Below are positions 17,656-28,308 of a DNA stretch of 64,000 bases, one piece after another. The position numbers and the translations under genes were made by a program. This stretch comes from Calditrichia bacterium. Its GTDB lineage: Bacteria; Calditrichota; Calditrichia; Calditrichales; Calditrichaceae. Where the stretch lies: contig JALSTK010000028.1 of assembly GCA_026983775.1 (NCBI GenBank), positions 19,727 through 83,726 of the forward strand. The letters run 5' to 3'. The first letter of the stretch is position 1. Each line of letters opens with the position of its first letter. The notes under the pieces were generated by a model. The model did not search any database, had not been told where the DNA came from, and saw nothing but the letters and a program-made list of their open reading frames with translations.

Positions 17656-17721
17656 GAACTGCTTAATCCCGTTATTCTTTTATCGGGTATTTTATCATAT
17701 TTTTATAAAAAGGAATTTAAA

Positions 17722-18246
17722 ATGGAACGTTTGAAGAATAAACACCTTTTGATGTTCGTGGAAAATCTTTATGAAGACCTGGAGTTATGGTATCCACGGT
17801 TACGGATGATCGAAGAAGGAGCCCAGGTGGTTGTAGCCGGTCCCCAAAAAGGACAGGTTTACCGGGGAAAAAACGGCTATCCCTGCAAAGCCGACGCCTC
17901 GATTGCCGATATAGATGATCAGGATTTCGACGGATTGATTCTTTGCGGAGGATTTGCACCGGATAGATTACGACGGGATCCTCAGGTGTTGAAATTAACC
18001 AAAAACATCCATCAGGACGGAAAACTCATCGCTCATATTTGTCATGGCGGATGGATTGCCATCTCTGCCGGTATCGTTTCCGGTTACACCTGTACTTCCA
18101 CCCCGGGTATTAAAGACGATCTGATGAACGCAGGGGCAAGATGGGTGGATGAAGCCCTGGTTGTCGACCGTAATATGGTCTCCAGCCGAAAACCGGACGA
18201 TCTTCCTCTGTTCTGCCGGGCAATTATTGATTTTCTAACTCGGTAA
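17722..18246 (+). CDS. DJ-1/PfpI family protein
   Basis: 174 residues from the ATG at 17722 (preceded by AAAAGGAA); the open frame extends 32 codons upstream into repeat sequence and that part is not credible. Recognisable are FDGLILCGGFAPDRLRRDP and IAHICHGGWIAISAGI, in which the Cys of the ICHGG nucleophile elbow and the following His are the DJ-1/PfpI catalytic pair. Members act as glyoxalase/deglycase-type enzymes, chaperones or proteases; the closest are YhbO/PfpI-like stress proteins. The exact activity is not assigned. Confidence 0.87.
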   Translation: MERLKNKHLLMFVENLYEDLELWYPRLRMIEEGAQVVVAGPQKGQVYRGKNGYPCKADASIADIDDQDFDGLILCGGFAPDRLRRDPQVLKLTKNIHQDGKLIAHICHGGWIAISAGIVSGYTCTSTPGIKDDLMNAGARWVDEALVVDRNMVSSRKPDDLPLFCRAIIDFLTR

Positions 18247-18289
18247 ATGAATACATAAAAACCGATTTTATAAGGTAGGGAAGAAAACT

Positions 18290-21200
18290 ATGCGTGCAAG
18301 CACTCTTTTTCTAAGCATTTTCGTATTCATAATCTTTATTTCCTGTAAAAAGGAGAAACCGCAGAAAGAGGCGGCCTATCCTCTGGAAACAGCCAGGATG
18401 GTTGCTAAAGTCACTTCCGGCATGATCGGCACTAAGGATGTGGTTCGGGTGGGTTTTGTTTCTGAAATGGTTCCGGCGGAGCTGGTGGGCATCGACCTGA
18501 AAAAGGAGGTCTTTCATTTTAATCCTTCCATGGAGGGTCAAACCTATTGGAAGGATCGGCAAACGCTTGTTTTCAAGCCCAATAAACCCTGGCCGTTTCG
18601 TCAATCCTATCAGGGAAAACTGGATATAAAGGCCCTCTTTCCGAAACAGGCCGGGAAAAAGGTAACTCCGCTTATTTTTCAATTTCGAATTGCAGGACGG
18701 GAAGTACAGAATTTCAAAGCGGATTTTGAACTGGCTGATCAGGAAAATCCTAAATATCTTATTTTCAAGGGCACGATCACCTTTACCCAACCCACCCCGG
18801 TGGAGGTTTTAAAGAAAGTAGTTCGTTGTATTCTGTCTTCCAAAAAAATCAAATTAACCTGGCAAGCGGCATCGGACGGCAAATCTTTTTATTTTCACTC
18901 CGACCCGATCCTACGCAGTGCCGGGGCAAAAACACTTTCCTTCTTCGTCCCTGCCGATAAACTGGATTTATCCACGGATTTCAAACGGGTTTTTACTCTG
19001 CCCGCTTTGAGCGCTTTAACCGTGAATGATATCATTGTGGAAAGCAGAGGTGACCGGCCTCAATTGAAAATCGAATTTTCCGAAGGTTTGAATCCCCAGC
19101 AAAATTTGGAAGGTCTTATTTCCCTGCGACCCTCCATCCCCTTAAAAATAAAAATAATGGGGAAGTTTGCTCTGCTGCGCGGTAATTTTGAATATGGCAA
19201 ATCCTATGCACTTAAAATATTGCCGGGAGTTCGCAGCCGTTGGGGGACCCGTTTTAAAAAGCAATACTCCGAAACAATTGTCTTCGAAGATATTTTACCC
19301 GAACTGCGTTTTGCCAACAAGGGCGTGTTTCTGCCTTCCGGAAATCAACAGAAAATAATGTTTCAGACCGTTAATGTACGACGGGTCGATTTGAAGATAA
19401 TAAAGGTTTTCGATAACAATCTCGGTCAGTTTCTGCAAATGGAAAATTTGGACGGTGCAAAAAAACGTTCGCATAATTTCGGATACGAGATGAACCGGGT
19501 CGGTGTAGTTCAAATTAAAAAATCACTCTATATCGGCGAAGAACGTAACCGCTGGCTTCAGCATGAATTAGACCTGCAAAAGCTGATCCGCAAGGACAGT
19601 AAAGGACTCTACCTGATCAAAATTTCTTTTACAAAAAAAGACATGCTCTACGATACATCCGAAAATAATCTTCAGTATCGGAAGCATCATTATGATTATT
19701 ACAACGACCCCGCCTCTTACGGATATATTTACAGCCACGGACAAATTTTCAAACCGATTATCGTTAGCGATATCGGATTAACCGGAAAACAAGCCGGCAA
19801 AGATTATCTTGTTTTTGCAACGGACCTGCTCTCGTCCAAACCGCTTTCCGGAGTCGAGATTAAACTATTCACTTATCAAAATCAGATTATTGCCCGCTCC
19901 ACCACGGATGTAGAGGGAACGGCCCGTTTTGAAAACGTATCTCAAAAAGTGTTTTATATCTCCGGCGAAAAATCCGGTCAGCGTAGCGCTTTGAAACCTG
20001 AGAATATGCGCTGGAATATTTCCACTTTCGATACTAAAGGCGTGGAGGAACCCGAAGGTGGTCTACGGGCCTACATCTATACCGAGAGAGGCGTCTATCG
20101 TCCGGGTGACACGCTCAATATTTCGGCCATAATCCGCAATGAGCAAAAGACTTTTCCCGCCGGTCATCCTGTGCAGCTCATTATTACCAACCCCAGAAAT
20201 CAGAAAGTGTATGACCGGATCAATAAATCCGGGAAAGACGGATTTTATCATTTCGTATTTTCAACGGAACCCAATGCTCTCACCGGCACCTACCGGGCTA
20301 AGGTAAAGGTCGGTAGTCAGACCTTCTATCATAATTTGAAGATCGAAATGGTTGTGCCCGAGCGGCTGAAAATAAAACTTACTTCCGACAAAAAAGTATT
20401 AAAAGCGGGCGATCATCAACTCCACGTTTCTTTGCAGAGTAATTATCTGTTCGGTAATCCTGCCGCCCATCTGAATGCAGAGATGTCCATCTTGTTGTTC
20501 CCTGTCCGAAAAACCTTTAAAACCTATCATGATTTCATGTTTTACAATGAAGCGGCACAATTCCAACAAATAAATGAACAACTGTTTAAAGGAAAATTGG
20601 ACGGACAGGGAAAGGTCGAAGTCCGCTGGCCACTTCCCGATATGACCACGGCTCCGGCAGCAGTTCAGGCCGTTATTTCGGCTAAAGTCTTTGAAAAAGG
20701 GGGCCGTTCGTCCAAACAGGAATTACGCATTCCCATTGATCCTTATACAAACTATGTGGGCCTGAAACGTCCCCGGATGAGATACTGGTATGCTAAAACC
20801 GGTCAGGAATTGCACATCCCGGTCGTTTTATTAAATCGCCTGGGCGAGATTCAACCCGGGCGAACGCTGCACTACCGTATTTACCGCAATCAGCAACACT
20901 GGTGGTGGGAATACGACTCCCGACGGGAATATCATTTACGCTATAAAAAAGATCAAACCACTATGCTGGTAAAAGAAGGTAACCTGCTTTCGGGACGTTC
21001 ACCGGTTTTCATCTCTTATACTCCCGAGGAGAGGGGCCAGTACCTGATCGAAGTGCAAGAGGCCGTACCTCACGGCCACAGCGCCGGATTTTTTATTTCC
21101 GCTTATCCCTGGGGAAGTGCACCGGCTGAAGGCAAACAGGCCGGAACCCTGGCTCTGAGCAGTGATAAGACCAAGTACTTCATCGGCGATAAAGCCACCA

Positions 21201-23800
21201 TCAGCTTTCCGGTTTCCCCGAAAGGCAGCATTTTGATGACTATCGAGAAGGGACACCATATCCTTAAATCTCAATGGTATGAAGCCGACGGTAAAAGCGA
21301 TGAAAAAACGATTACCTTTCCTGTAAACAAAGAGATGGTGCCCAATGCCTATGTAACGGTATCGGTAATTCAGCCCCAGCCGCAAACTTCGGATGATCGC
21401 CCGATCCGCATGTATGGAGTGGTCCCTCTGCTTGTGGAAGACCCGTCCACGCATCAGGAACTTTCCATCCACATGGCCGACGAGTTAAAGGCCGGCCAAA
21501 AATTCAAGGTACGGGTGCAAACGGCCGATCATCGACCCACCCAGCTCACCATTGCCGTGGTGGATGAAGGTTTGCTCAGTCTTACCCGTTTCCGCACTCC
21601 GGACCCCTGGCAGTCTTTCTTCAGTAAAATCCGCCTCAGTGTGCTAACCAGCGATCTGTTTAACCAGGTAATCGGGATCAATCGGGGAGATATCTTCAAA
21701 ACCTTTTCGATCGGCGGAGGTATAAGTGCAGCCGAAGAATATCGGCAGGGTCAACTACCTTTGCAGAAAGTACGTCGCTTTAAGCCGGTCAGCCTTTTCT
21801 CAGGACCGCTGCAAACCGATTCCAACGGCAAAGTCTCCGCTACTTTTACCATGCCCGAGTATGTAGGTGCAGTACGGGTCATGGTCGTTTCTGCCAGAGG
21901 CAACCGTTACGGACATGCCGAAAAATCGGTACCGGTCAAAAAAGAATTGATGCTTCTGCCTACTCTACCCCGGGTAGTAGGCCCGGGTGACCGTTTCGTA
22001 CTGCCGGTTACTGTCTTTGCCATGAAAGACGGTCTGGGAAAAGTGGATATTTCCTTAAGATTGGAAGGACCGTTAACCGTCCTGGATTCTACCGGGCGCA
22101 GCTTGTTTTTTAAGAAAAGTTCCGAACGGGACGTCCGGTTTTCTTTACAGGCGATCAATGCCGTGGGTGCAGCCAGAGTAGAGATTGTAGCTCGCGCCGG
22201 AAAGTTAACGAGTAAGTCCGTAACCGATCTTGTGGTTCGGGCATCGGCTCCCCGTATCCGAAAAAGCTTCAGTCAGATGATGGAACCCGGACAAACCATT
22301 TCCCTTTCTATTCCTAATGACGGGTTACCCGGATCCAACCGGGCCCGAGTGAGCATATTGCGCCGACCGCACCTGAAGCTGACTCATCGAATTCTGTGGT
22401 TGATCCGCTATCCGTATGGTTGTATCGAACAAACCGTTTCCACGGTCTTTCCCCAGCTCTACCTGCAGGATTTTATTCCCAAATCACGGGCAGCGACTCG
22501 TGATATCGATAAAAACATCAACCTGGGCATTCAACGTCTACAACGCTTTCAGCTTCCCTCCGGCGCATTTTCTTACTGGCCGGGCGGGAAAAGAGCCTCG
22601 TTCTGGGCAACCATTTACGCCGCCCACTTTCTTACCGAAGCATCACAAGCGGGCTATCATGTTCCGGATAACCTGCTTACTAACTGGCGCCGTTTTTTAA
22701 AATACGAATTACGGAATGAAAAACGTCCTTTAACCTCCCGGGTATTCGGTGCCTATGTGTTAGCCGAAGCAGGCCAGGCCGATTTTGGCGTCATGAATAT
22801 TTTACGTGAAAATGATCTAAACAAATTCAAGGATGTTCAACGTTGGCTGCTGGCCGCTGCCTACAAATACGCCGGAGTGGATGAAACGGCGGATCAAATC
22901 GCCCGTAACGCCGGCTCTTCGGTTGCCGACTACAAAGAATTTGCCGGTACCTACGGTTCGGGATTGCGGGACAAAGCCCTGATTTTGGAACAGATGCTCT
23001 TATTCAAACGCTGGGAAGATGCCAACCGTCTTGCCGATGAACTGGCTACTGCGCTTTCTTCCGGGGATTGGTATTCCACCCAGACCACCGGTTACATGCT
23101 GTTAGCCCTGGGTAAATACTTTCATGCCCTGGAAGGAGAGACGTCCGGACCAAAGAGAATTGCGGGAAAAATTATTTTACCCGGAGGAAAACATTTTTCC
23201 TTCGATACGGATAAAATCAGCTTCGAAGTGCCCATTGCGAAAGGTTTCGGTAAACAGGTGCAGGTCTATCTGGACCCGAAATCCACCCTTAAAAAGGCGT
23301 TCGTCAATTTGGAATGGTCCGGGGTTCCCAAACACTACACCGGGCAGAATCTGTCTAAAAATATTTCTTTAAAAGTCGACTGGCTGGATGAAGACGGTAT
23401 GCCCGTCCATCCCGAGCAAATCAAACAGGGAACAACCTTTTGGGCCCATTTCAGGGTCGGCAAACCCAGGAGCTATCGTAGTCGTATCGATGAAATCGCT
23501 TTGGTTCAGGTTCTACCGGCGGGATGGGAAATTGAAAACACCCGTCTCAGCGGTGAAAATCAACCCGAATGGATGCGAAAGTGGAGGGTCGGCCGCGAAG
23601 AGTATCAAGATATACGCGATGACCGGGTGATGTGGTTTTTCGATCTGGATCGATACCAGTACTTCATGGATTTTGTCGTTAAGTTGAACGCCGTAACCCA
23701 AGGTGAATTCTTTCTGCCGCCAACCCTGGCCGAAGCTATGTACAATCACAGCTACCGGGCCGAAATAGCCGGTAAAACGGTAAAAGTATTAAAACGATAA
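18290..23800 (+). CDS. Bacterial alpha-2-macroglobulin, lipoprotein with thioester motif
   Basis: 1836 residues. Lipobox FISC (Cys19), so it is lipid-anchored in the periplasm. MG domains fill the N-terminal two thirds, including an MG2-like TERGVYRPGDTLNISAI; the bait and A2M core follow, with FTMPEYVGAVRVMVVS. The thioester is intact: YPYGC1378-IEQ1381. A helical complement-like domain and a C-terminal bell-like domain follow. Such proteins trap invading proteases by covalent bonding. The PBP1C gene begins 21 bp downstream; this pairing is conserved in many Gram-negatives and is taken to combine protease defence with peptidoglycan repair. Confidence 0.93.
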   Translation: MRASTLFLSIFVFIIFISCKKEKPQKEAAYPLETARMVAKVTSGMIGTKDVVRVGFVSEMVPAELVGIDLKKEVFHFNPSMEGQTYWKDRQTLVFKPNKPWPFRQSYQGKLDIKALFPKQAGKKVTPLIFQFRIAGREVQNFKADFELADQENPKYLIFKGTITFTQPTPVEVLKKVVRCILSSKKIKLTWQAASDGKSFYFHSDPILRSAGAKTLSFFVPADKLDLSTDFKRVFTLPALSALTVNDIIVESRGDRPQLKIEFSEGLNPQQNLEGLISLRPSIPLKIKIMGKFALLRGNFEYGKSYALKILPGVRSRWGTRFKKQYSETIVFEDILPELRFANKGVFLPSGNQQKIMFQTVNVRRVDLKIIKVFDNNLGQFLQMENLDGAKKRSHNFGYEMNRVGVVQIKKSLYIGEERNRWLQHELDLQKLIRKDSKGLYLIKISFTKKDMLYDTSENNLQYRKHHYDYYNDPASYGYIYSHGQIFKPIIVSDIGLTGKQAGKDYLVFATDLLSSKPLSGVEIKLFTYQNQIIARSTTDVEGTARFENVSQKVFYISGEKSGQRSALKPENMRWNISTFDTKGVEEPEGGLRAYIYTERGVYRPGDTLNISAIIRNEQKTFPAGHPVQLIITNPRNQKVYDRINKSGKDGFYHFVFSTEPNALTGTYRAKVKVGSQTFYHNLKIEMVVPERLKIKLTSDKKVLKAGDHQLHVSLQSNYLFGNPAAHLNAEMSILLFPVRKTFKTYHDFMFYNEAAQFQQINEQLFKGKLDGQGKVEVRWPLPDMTTAPAAVQAVISAKVFEKGGRSSKQELRIPIDPYTNYVGLKRPRMRYWYAKTGQELHIPVVLLNRLGEIQPGRTLHYRIYRNQQHWWWEYDSRREYHLRYKKDQTTMLVKEGNLLSGRSPVFISYTPEERGQYLIEVQEAVPHGHSAGFFISAYPWGSAPAEGKQAGTLALSSDKTKYFIGDKATISFPVSPKGSILMTIEKGHHILKSQWYEADGKSDEKTITFPVNKEMVPNAYVTVSVIQPQPQTSDDRPIRMYGVVPLLVEDPSTHQELSIHMADELKAGQKFKVRVQTADHRPTQLTIAVVDEGLLSLTRFRTPDPWQSFFSKIRLSVLTSDLFNQVIGINRGDIFKTFSIGGGISAAEEYRQGQLPLQKVRRFKPVSLFSGPLQTDSNGKVSATFTMPEYVGAVRVMVVSARGNRYGHAEKSVPVKKELMLLPTLPRVVGPGDRFVLPVTVFAMKDGLGKVDISLRLEGPLTVLDSTGRSLFFKKSSERDVRFSLQAINAVGAARVEIVARAGKLTSKSVTDLVVRASAPRIRKSFSQMMEPGQTISLSIPNDGLPGSNRARVSILRRPHLKLTHRILWLIRYPYGCIEQTVSTVFPQLYLQDFIPKSRAATRDIDKNINLGIQRLQRFQLPSGAFSYWPGGKRASFWATIYAAHFLTEASQAGYHVPDNLLTNWRRFLKYELRNEKRPLTSRVFGAYVLAEAGQADFGVMNILRENDLNKFKDVQRWLLAAAYKYAGVDETADQIARNAGSSVADYKEFAGTYGSGLRDKALILEQMLLFKRWEDANRLADELATALSSGDWYSTQTTGYMLLALGKYFHALEGETSGPKRIAGKIILPGGKHFSFDTDKISFEVPIAKGFGKQVQVYLDPKSTLKKAFVNLEWSGVPKHYTGQNLSKNISLKVDWLDEDGMPVHPEQIKQGTTFWAHFRVGKPRSYRSRIDEIALVQVLPAGWEIENTRLSGENQPEWMRKWRVGREEYQDIRDDRVMWFFDLDRYQYFMDFVVKLNAVTQGEFFLPPTLAEAMYNHSYRAEIAGKTVKVLKR

Positions 23801-23821
23801 GGACAACGGATCTTCGTAAAA

Positions 23822-26122
23822 ATGTCCCGTACATATAAAATATTCATTGCCACGACCCTGGCAGCCATTCTTATCTACATTCTTATTCCGCTGCCAAGGC
23901 CGCTTTTTCCAAATGATTACAGTACAATCGTTGTCGATCGGCAGGGACGGATTTTACGTGCTTTTCTCAACAAAGAGCAGCAATGGTGTTTCCCGCCGGA
24001 CAGCAATCAGACTGTGCCTGAAAAGCTGAAAACAGCCGTCCTTACTTTTGAAGATCGCTATTTTTATAACCACCCCGGCATAAATCCGGTTTCCATTATC
24101 CGTGCCATCGGCCAGAATTTAGGTAATAAAAAAATTATAAGCGGTGCATCGACCATTACCATGCAGGTGGCCCGCTTGATGAAACCCAAGAGTCGTACCT
24201 ATTTGAATAAAATAGGGGAAATGCTGCAGGCGCTGAAAATAGAAGCCCGATATTCCAAAGACGAAATTTTAAAATTTTATCTCAATCACGCTCCTTACGG
24301 CGGGAATATTGTCGGATATCGGGCGGCCATCCTGCGTTATTTTCAGAAGCTGCCGCAGAACCTGACCTGGAGCGAGGCCGCACTGTTGGCTGTATTACCC
24401 AATGCGCCCGGATTGATATCCCCCGGCGTCAATCCCCGTCTTTTACAGGCCAGGCGGAATCGTCTTCTTAAAAAATTATATGATTCAGGAACCCTTTCCA
24501 AAGAAACTTATGATTTGAGTCTGCGGGAAGAAGTGCCGAGCCAATCGTATCCAATCCCGGGATCTGCCGCCCAGTTATGCAGATATGTAAAACAACGGTA
24601 TCCCCGGAAGAATTTGTTTCAAACCACCATTGATCGCGAATTGCAGTTAAATGTGGAGCAGCTCTGCAAAGAACATCATAAATATCTGAAAAGCCTGGGC
24701 ATAGACAATCTCTCTGTCTTAGTGGCCGCAACCAGGAACGGCTCGGTTAAGGTCTATGTAGGCTCGGCAAATTTTGACTCGGTTAAAGTGGACGGCGTGC
24801 AGGCTGCCCGCTCTTCCGGGTCCATCTTAAAACCTTTTCTTTTTGCCTTAAGTATGGATGACGGCCTCATTCTTCCTCAAACGCTTATTCAGGACATCCC
24901 AACTTACTTCGGTCCTTTTTCCCCGGCTAATGCGGATCAAACCTACCGGGGCATTGTAACGGCCCGATCGGCATTAATCAAATCATTAAATGTACCCGCG
25001 GTACGATTATTAAATAAGTTCGGCCTGGAGCCGTTTTATTATTTTCTTCAACAGGCCGGGGTGCGGACTCTGTTCCGTTCTGCCCAAGAATATGGTCTGC
25101 CTCTAATTTTAGGCGGTGCCGAAGTTAATCTATGGGATATGGCTTCCCTGTATCGCGGTCTGGCCAGAGGCGGCAAATTTTCCCCTTTGCATGTTTTAAA
25201 ACAGCAGGTCGCCATGCAAAGCGATCGACGCTTAATCAGTCCTGGAGCGGCCTACCTGACATTAAATATCCTTAAGGATGTCCACCGTCCCGGTGCGGAA
25301 TTTTACTGGCGACAGTTCAGGGATCAGAGACCGCTGGCCTGGAAAACGGGTACCAGTTATGGTCAGCGTGACGGCTGGGCTATCGGTGTAAATCCGCAGT
25401 GGACCATAGCTGTTTGGGTGGGAAATTTCGATGGCAGGGGGAATTCCAATCTTTCCGGTGCAGCCTGTGCCGGGCCTCTGCTATTCGATATATTTAATAT
25501 GCTTCCAGAAAATAAGGACCAGCACTGGTTTTCTGAACCGGACTCTTCCTTGAAAGAGATCACCCTTTGCCGGGATACGGGATTTCTGGCCGGCCCGGAT
25601 TGTCCTGAAACTATATCGGTGAAATCTCCGAAAGGGATGAAACCATTAGCCGTATGCCCCTATCACAAAAAAATCTATGTATCAAATGATGGGAAGGAAC
25701 AGGTCTGTTCCTTATGCTGGGGAAAAAACGACCACCATTCCGTCATCCGTTTGATTTACCCGCCGCAAGTGGCTCAGTATCTGCGCCAGCACGGCTACAT
25801 TGCCGATGTGATTCCCCCGCACCGTGCCTCCTGTCCTGCGCTTTCCGCCGGAAATCCCCTTTCCATCATCTATCCCCGGCCCAAGGCCGCTCTTTGGATT
25901 CCCAGAGACATAGACGGCCACTATCAGTCCGTAACGTGCCGCGTAGCCCACGAGCAAAAAAATCGTACGGTATTCTGGTACCTGGATGCTCATTATGAAG
26001 GGGCCACCACGGAAAAGCATGTGCGGGCTCTTCCGTTGAACAAGGGCTGGCATAACCTGGAGGTTATCGACGACGAGGGGCACCACAAAAAAGTTCGTTT
26101 TTACGCTAACCTGAGAAAATAA
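23822..26122 (+). CDS. pbpC: Penicillin-binding protein 1C
   Basis: 766 residues: one N-terminal membrane segment (9-27), then a GT51 glycosyltransferase domain with TFE77DRYFYNHPG and GASTITMQVARL, then a transpeptidase domain with nucleophile Ser334 in SGSILKPF, SLN as the second motif, and K508TGTS. A C-terminal BiPBP_C-type domain (about 680-766) is typical of PBP1C. The distinctive cysteines around 590-640 (CRDTGFLAGPDC, CPYH) are also usual in this family. It polymerises and possibly crosslinks glycan strands in the periplasm. It lies directly downstream of the alpha-2-macroglobulin gene, probably in one operon. Confidence 0.95.
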   Translation: MSRTYKIFIATTLAAILIYILIPLPRPLFPNDYSTIVVDRQGRILRAFLNKEQQWCFPPDSNQTVPEKLKTAVLTFEDRYFYNHPGINPVSIIRAIGQNLGNKKIISGASTITMQVARLMKPKSRTYLNKIGEMLQALKIEARYSKDEILKFYLNHAPYGGNIVGYRAAILRYFQKLPQNLTWSEAALLAVLPNAPGLISPGVNPRLLQARRNRLLKKLYDSGTLSKETYDLSLREEVPSQSYPIPGSAAQLCRYVKQRYPRKNLFQTTIDRELQLNVEQLCKEHHKYLKSLGIDNLSVLVAATRNGSVKVYVGSANFDSVKVDGVQAARSSGSILKPFLFALSMDDGLILPQTLIQDIPTYFGPFSPANADQTYRGIVTARSALIKSLNVPAVRLLNKFGLEPFYYFLQQAGVRTLFRSAQEYGLPLILGGAEVNLWDMASLYRGLARGGKFSPLHVLKQQVAMQSDRRLISPGAAYLTLNILKDVHRPGAEFYWRQFRDQRPLAWKTGTSYGQRDGWAIGVNPQWTIAVWVGNFDGRGNSNLSGAACAGPLLFDIFNMLPENKDQHWFSEPDSSLKEITLCRDTGFLAGPDCPETISVKSPKGMKPLAVCPYHKKIYVSNDGKEQVCSLCWGKNDHHSVIRLIYPPQVAQYLRQHGYIADVIPPHRASCPALSAGNPLSIIYPRPKAALWIPRDIDGHYQSVTCRVAHEQKNRTVFWYLDAHYEGATTEKHVRALPLNKGWHNLEVIDDEGHHKKVRFYANLRK

Positions 26123-26126
26123 ACTT

Positions 26127-27527
26127 TTAAAAACGGTTGGTCAGTTTAATTTCAATCCCTTCGAATTCCGGCTCATAACGACAAATGCCTCCCACACAGA
26201 CGAATCCTTCCCGTCTGGATCCGTAAAGGAAGGAAAGCCGCTGGTTGCGCCAGAAATTGAAACTTACCATACCATAAAGCCAGGTGTGCCGGCGCATCTG
26301 AATATTATTCAACTTATACTTATTGGTGTACTCCCCAACCGCAGCGAGACTTATATAAGGCGATCTGGAGTACTCGATCAAAGCAAATTCATTGTCGTAT
26401 TCACTTTGATCAAAGCGGCTTTTTGTATGCTGATGTTGCAGGCTCAGATGTAATTGGTCGCGCTCCGTAAAATCGATGGTACCGTCGGCCAGAGGTGTTA
26501 AATTCTCCGTATTGGTAGTAAAATCATAGTTCCAGGCCATGGCCAGATAGTATTCCATACTCTCTGAAAAATAGTGGTGAAACTGGCCGTAAAATTCTTG
26601 GAAAATGCGTTGATTGGCATGGGTAAAAGTCTGACTATGATTAAACAGAAATTCCATCGACAGAGAAGGCGTATAGGTTACTTCCATCTGATATCCCTTC
26701 TCATCATTCTGATTAAGCGCATGGGGATGTCGGTTAAGTAAAGAAAAGACATGCTCGCGAGTTAAGGAAGGAGCCGCATTATATTCCGTCCCGTAAATCG
26801 TTTTAAAGGACATGTGATTATAGTCTTTATACTCCAATGTCACGGCTACCTCGTCTCCTGCCCAATTGAATGCCGTATAATAACTAAAGGCATCATACCA
26901 ATCGGGACGAACCATTTCAGCATAAAAATCCCAGGCTTCCCGGTTATAGCTAAAACGACCCGACCACATATGGGTATTTTTTCTACCGGGACTATCCTGG
27001 TACAGAAAGCTGGCTCCGAGGTGAACATTTTTGAGGGGTTTCCCTTCCGAATCGAAACCGTATAGCGTATCTTTGCGACGATTATATTTATCCCTCATCC
27101 GTCCGGCCAGGGCTTTGAGTTTGAATCGACGCCCGCTAAAGTTAAATTTCAAACCATCCAAATTGGTATCTACCCGCAAGTTTCGATCTTCATAGGTGCG
27201 CAAAGTAAGACCACGCCCGAACATTTCATAAAACGTACCGACGGTGGCTGTTACTCTTTTGTAATTGAACTGGACATAACGATAGGTAAGTTCATATTTT
27301 TTCAACAGGGAATCCCGGGGGAAAATAAAGGGATCGGGTGGGTGGTTTATTTCATAACGAATTCCCAATTGCAGCCAGGAACGCTGGTAGGTAACGTCGC
27401 TCCAGTCCTCTAAAATATCCCGATGATATTCATTCCAACGTGTAAAATGCAGCTGGTTCTTGAACGAAATCTGGGCCACAAGCGGTATGGCTCCGGCCAG
27501 CAACAAAAGCAATAGCTTCCGAATCAT
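26127..27527 (-). CDS. DUF6029-like outer-membrane beta-barrel protein
   Basis: 466 residues with a signal peptide (MIRKLLLLLLAGAIPLVAQ). The rest alternates polar and hydrophobic residues and is rich in aromatics, typical of a transmembrane barrel; it ends in LTNRF with a terminal Phe, the usual barrel C-terminus. The segment VGTFYEMFGRGLTLRTYEDRNLRVDTNLDG resembles the DUF6029 family, found near TlpA-like and Omp28-like genes in FCB bacteria. It is convergent with pbpC, with only 4 bp between them, and follows the TlpA-like gene on the same strand. Role unknown, perhaps linked to the redox genes upstream. Confidence 0.72.
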   Translation of the reverse strand: MIRKLLLLLLAGAIPLVAQISFKNQLHFTRWNEYHRDILEDWSDVTYQRSWLQLGIRYEINHPPDPFIFPRDSLLKKYELTYRYVQFNYKRVTATVGTFYEMFGRGLTLRTYEDRNLRVDTNLDGLKFNFSGRRFKLKALAGRMRDKYNRRKDTLYGFDSEGKPLKNVHLGASFLYQDSPGRKNTHMWSGRFSYNREAWDFYAEMVRPDWYDAFSYYTAFNWAGDEVAVTLEYKDYNHMSFKTIYGTEYNAAPSLTREHVFSLLNRHPHALNQNDEKGYQMEVTYTPSLSMEFLFNHSQTFTHANQRIFQEFYGQFHHYFSESMEYYLAMAWNYDFTTNTENLTPLADGTIDFTERDQLHLSLQHQHTKSRFDQSEYDNEFALIEYSRSPYISLAAVGEYTNKYKLNNIQMRRHTWLYGMVSFNFWRNQRLSFLYGSRREGFVCVGGICRYEPEFEGIEIKLTNRF

Positions 27528-27560
27528 CTTTGATGTTCCGTTTTAATATGAAAAGATCGA

Positions 27561-28064
27561 TTATTTAAACGATGGTTTGCCGGGAGGTTGTTTGCCCTGC
27601 CACAATTTTTGCATGGCTTTTTCCAGTTCGCTCTCATCTCCCTTACGATACCCGCTGTGCGTAAATACCACTTTCCCTTTTTTGTCCACTAACATCGTGA
27701 AGGGTATATCGGTAACCAGTAATTTTTGGCTCACTTCACCGTTAGGATCGACTAAAAAAACAAAATCATAGCGCCTGGTGCGTACATATTTTTTCACCTT
27801 AGCCAGGCTGCGCGGGGAGTCCAGAGAAATGGCAATGATCTGAATATCCTTATCGCCATATTTCTTTTTTATTTTTTCCAGAGCCGGGTGTTCTTTCTGG
27901 CAGGGCAGACACCAGGTAGCCCAGAAAGTGACCACTGTGGCATCGTGATTCAGATGATCTTTTAAAATAAAGAGATCGCCTTTAACATCATTAAGCTCCA
28001 CCTGTTTTACATTTTGAGCAAACAAAAAGAGAGGGAGCAGGATGAGAAATATTAATTTTTTCAT
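27561..28064 (-). CDS. TlpA-like thiol-disulfide oxidoreductase
   Basis: 167 residues from the ATG at 28064, preceded by CAGGAAAA; the upstream extension of the frame has no signal peptide at its start and is rejected. A signal peptide (1-16) is followed by a thioredoxin fold with the active site W51-C52-LP-C55 in FWATWCLPCQKEHP and a cis-Pro in VTDIPFTMLVD. Family members reduce disulfides in periplasmic proteins such as apo-cytochromes. It is flanked by Omp28-like and DUF6029 genes on the same strand, which suggests a shared extracytoplasmic role. Confidence 0.9.
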   Translation of the reverse strand: MKKLIFLILLPLFLFAQNVKQVELNDVKGDLFILKDHLNHDATVVTFWATWCLPCQKEHPALEKIKKKYGDKDIQIIAISLDSPRSLAKVKKYVRTRRYDFVFLVDPNGEVSQKLLVTDIPFTMLVDKKGKVVFTHSGYRKGDESELEKAMQKLWQGKQPPGKPSFK

Positions 28065-28308
28065 GCGATTTTCCTGAAAATTAAATATTCGGATCAAAAA
28101 TATCCGGAAGAGACACCGGAGACAATCGATTAAAAACGAGTTATGCCGGCGCAAAGAGCTACCACCCATTTAATTTCGCGGAAATTATTATATCGTAGAT
28201 TCACTTTACGAAATTTTTGCCGAACGTTGTATAACCCGTAAAAATCGAAAGAACGGAACGTGCCGAGCTGAAGATTGTCTATACACCATCCCGTTCTTAT
28301 GCTTATAA

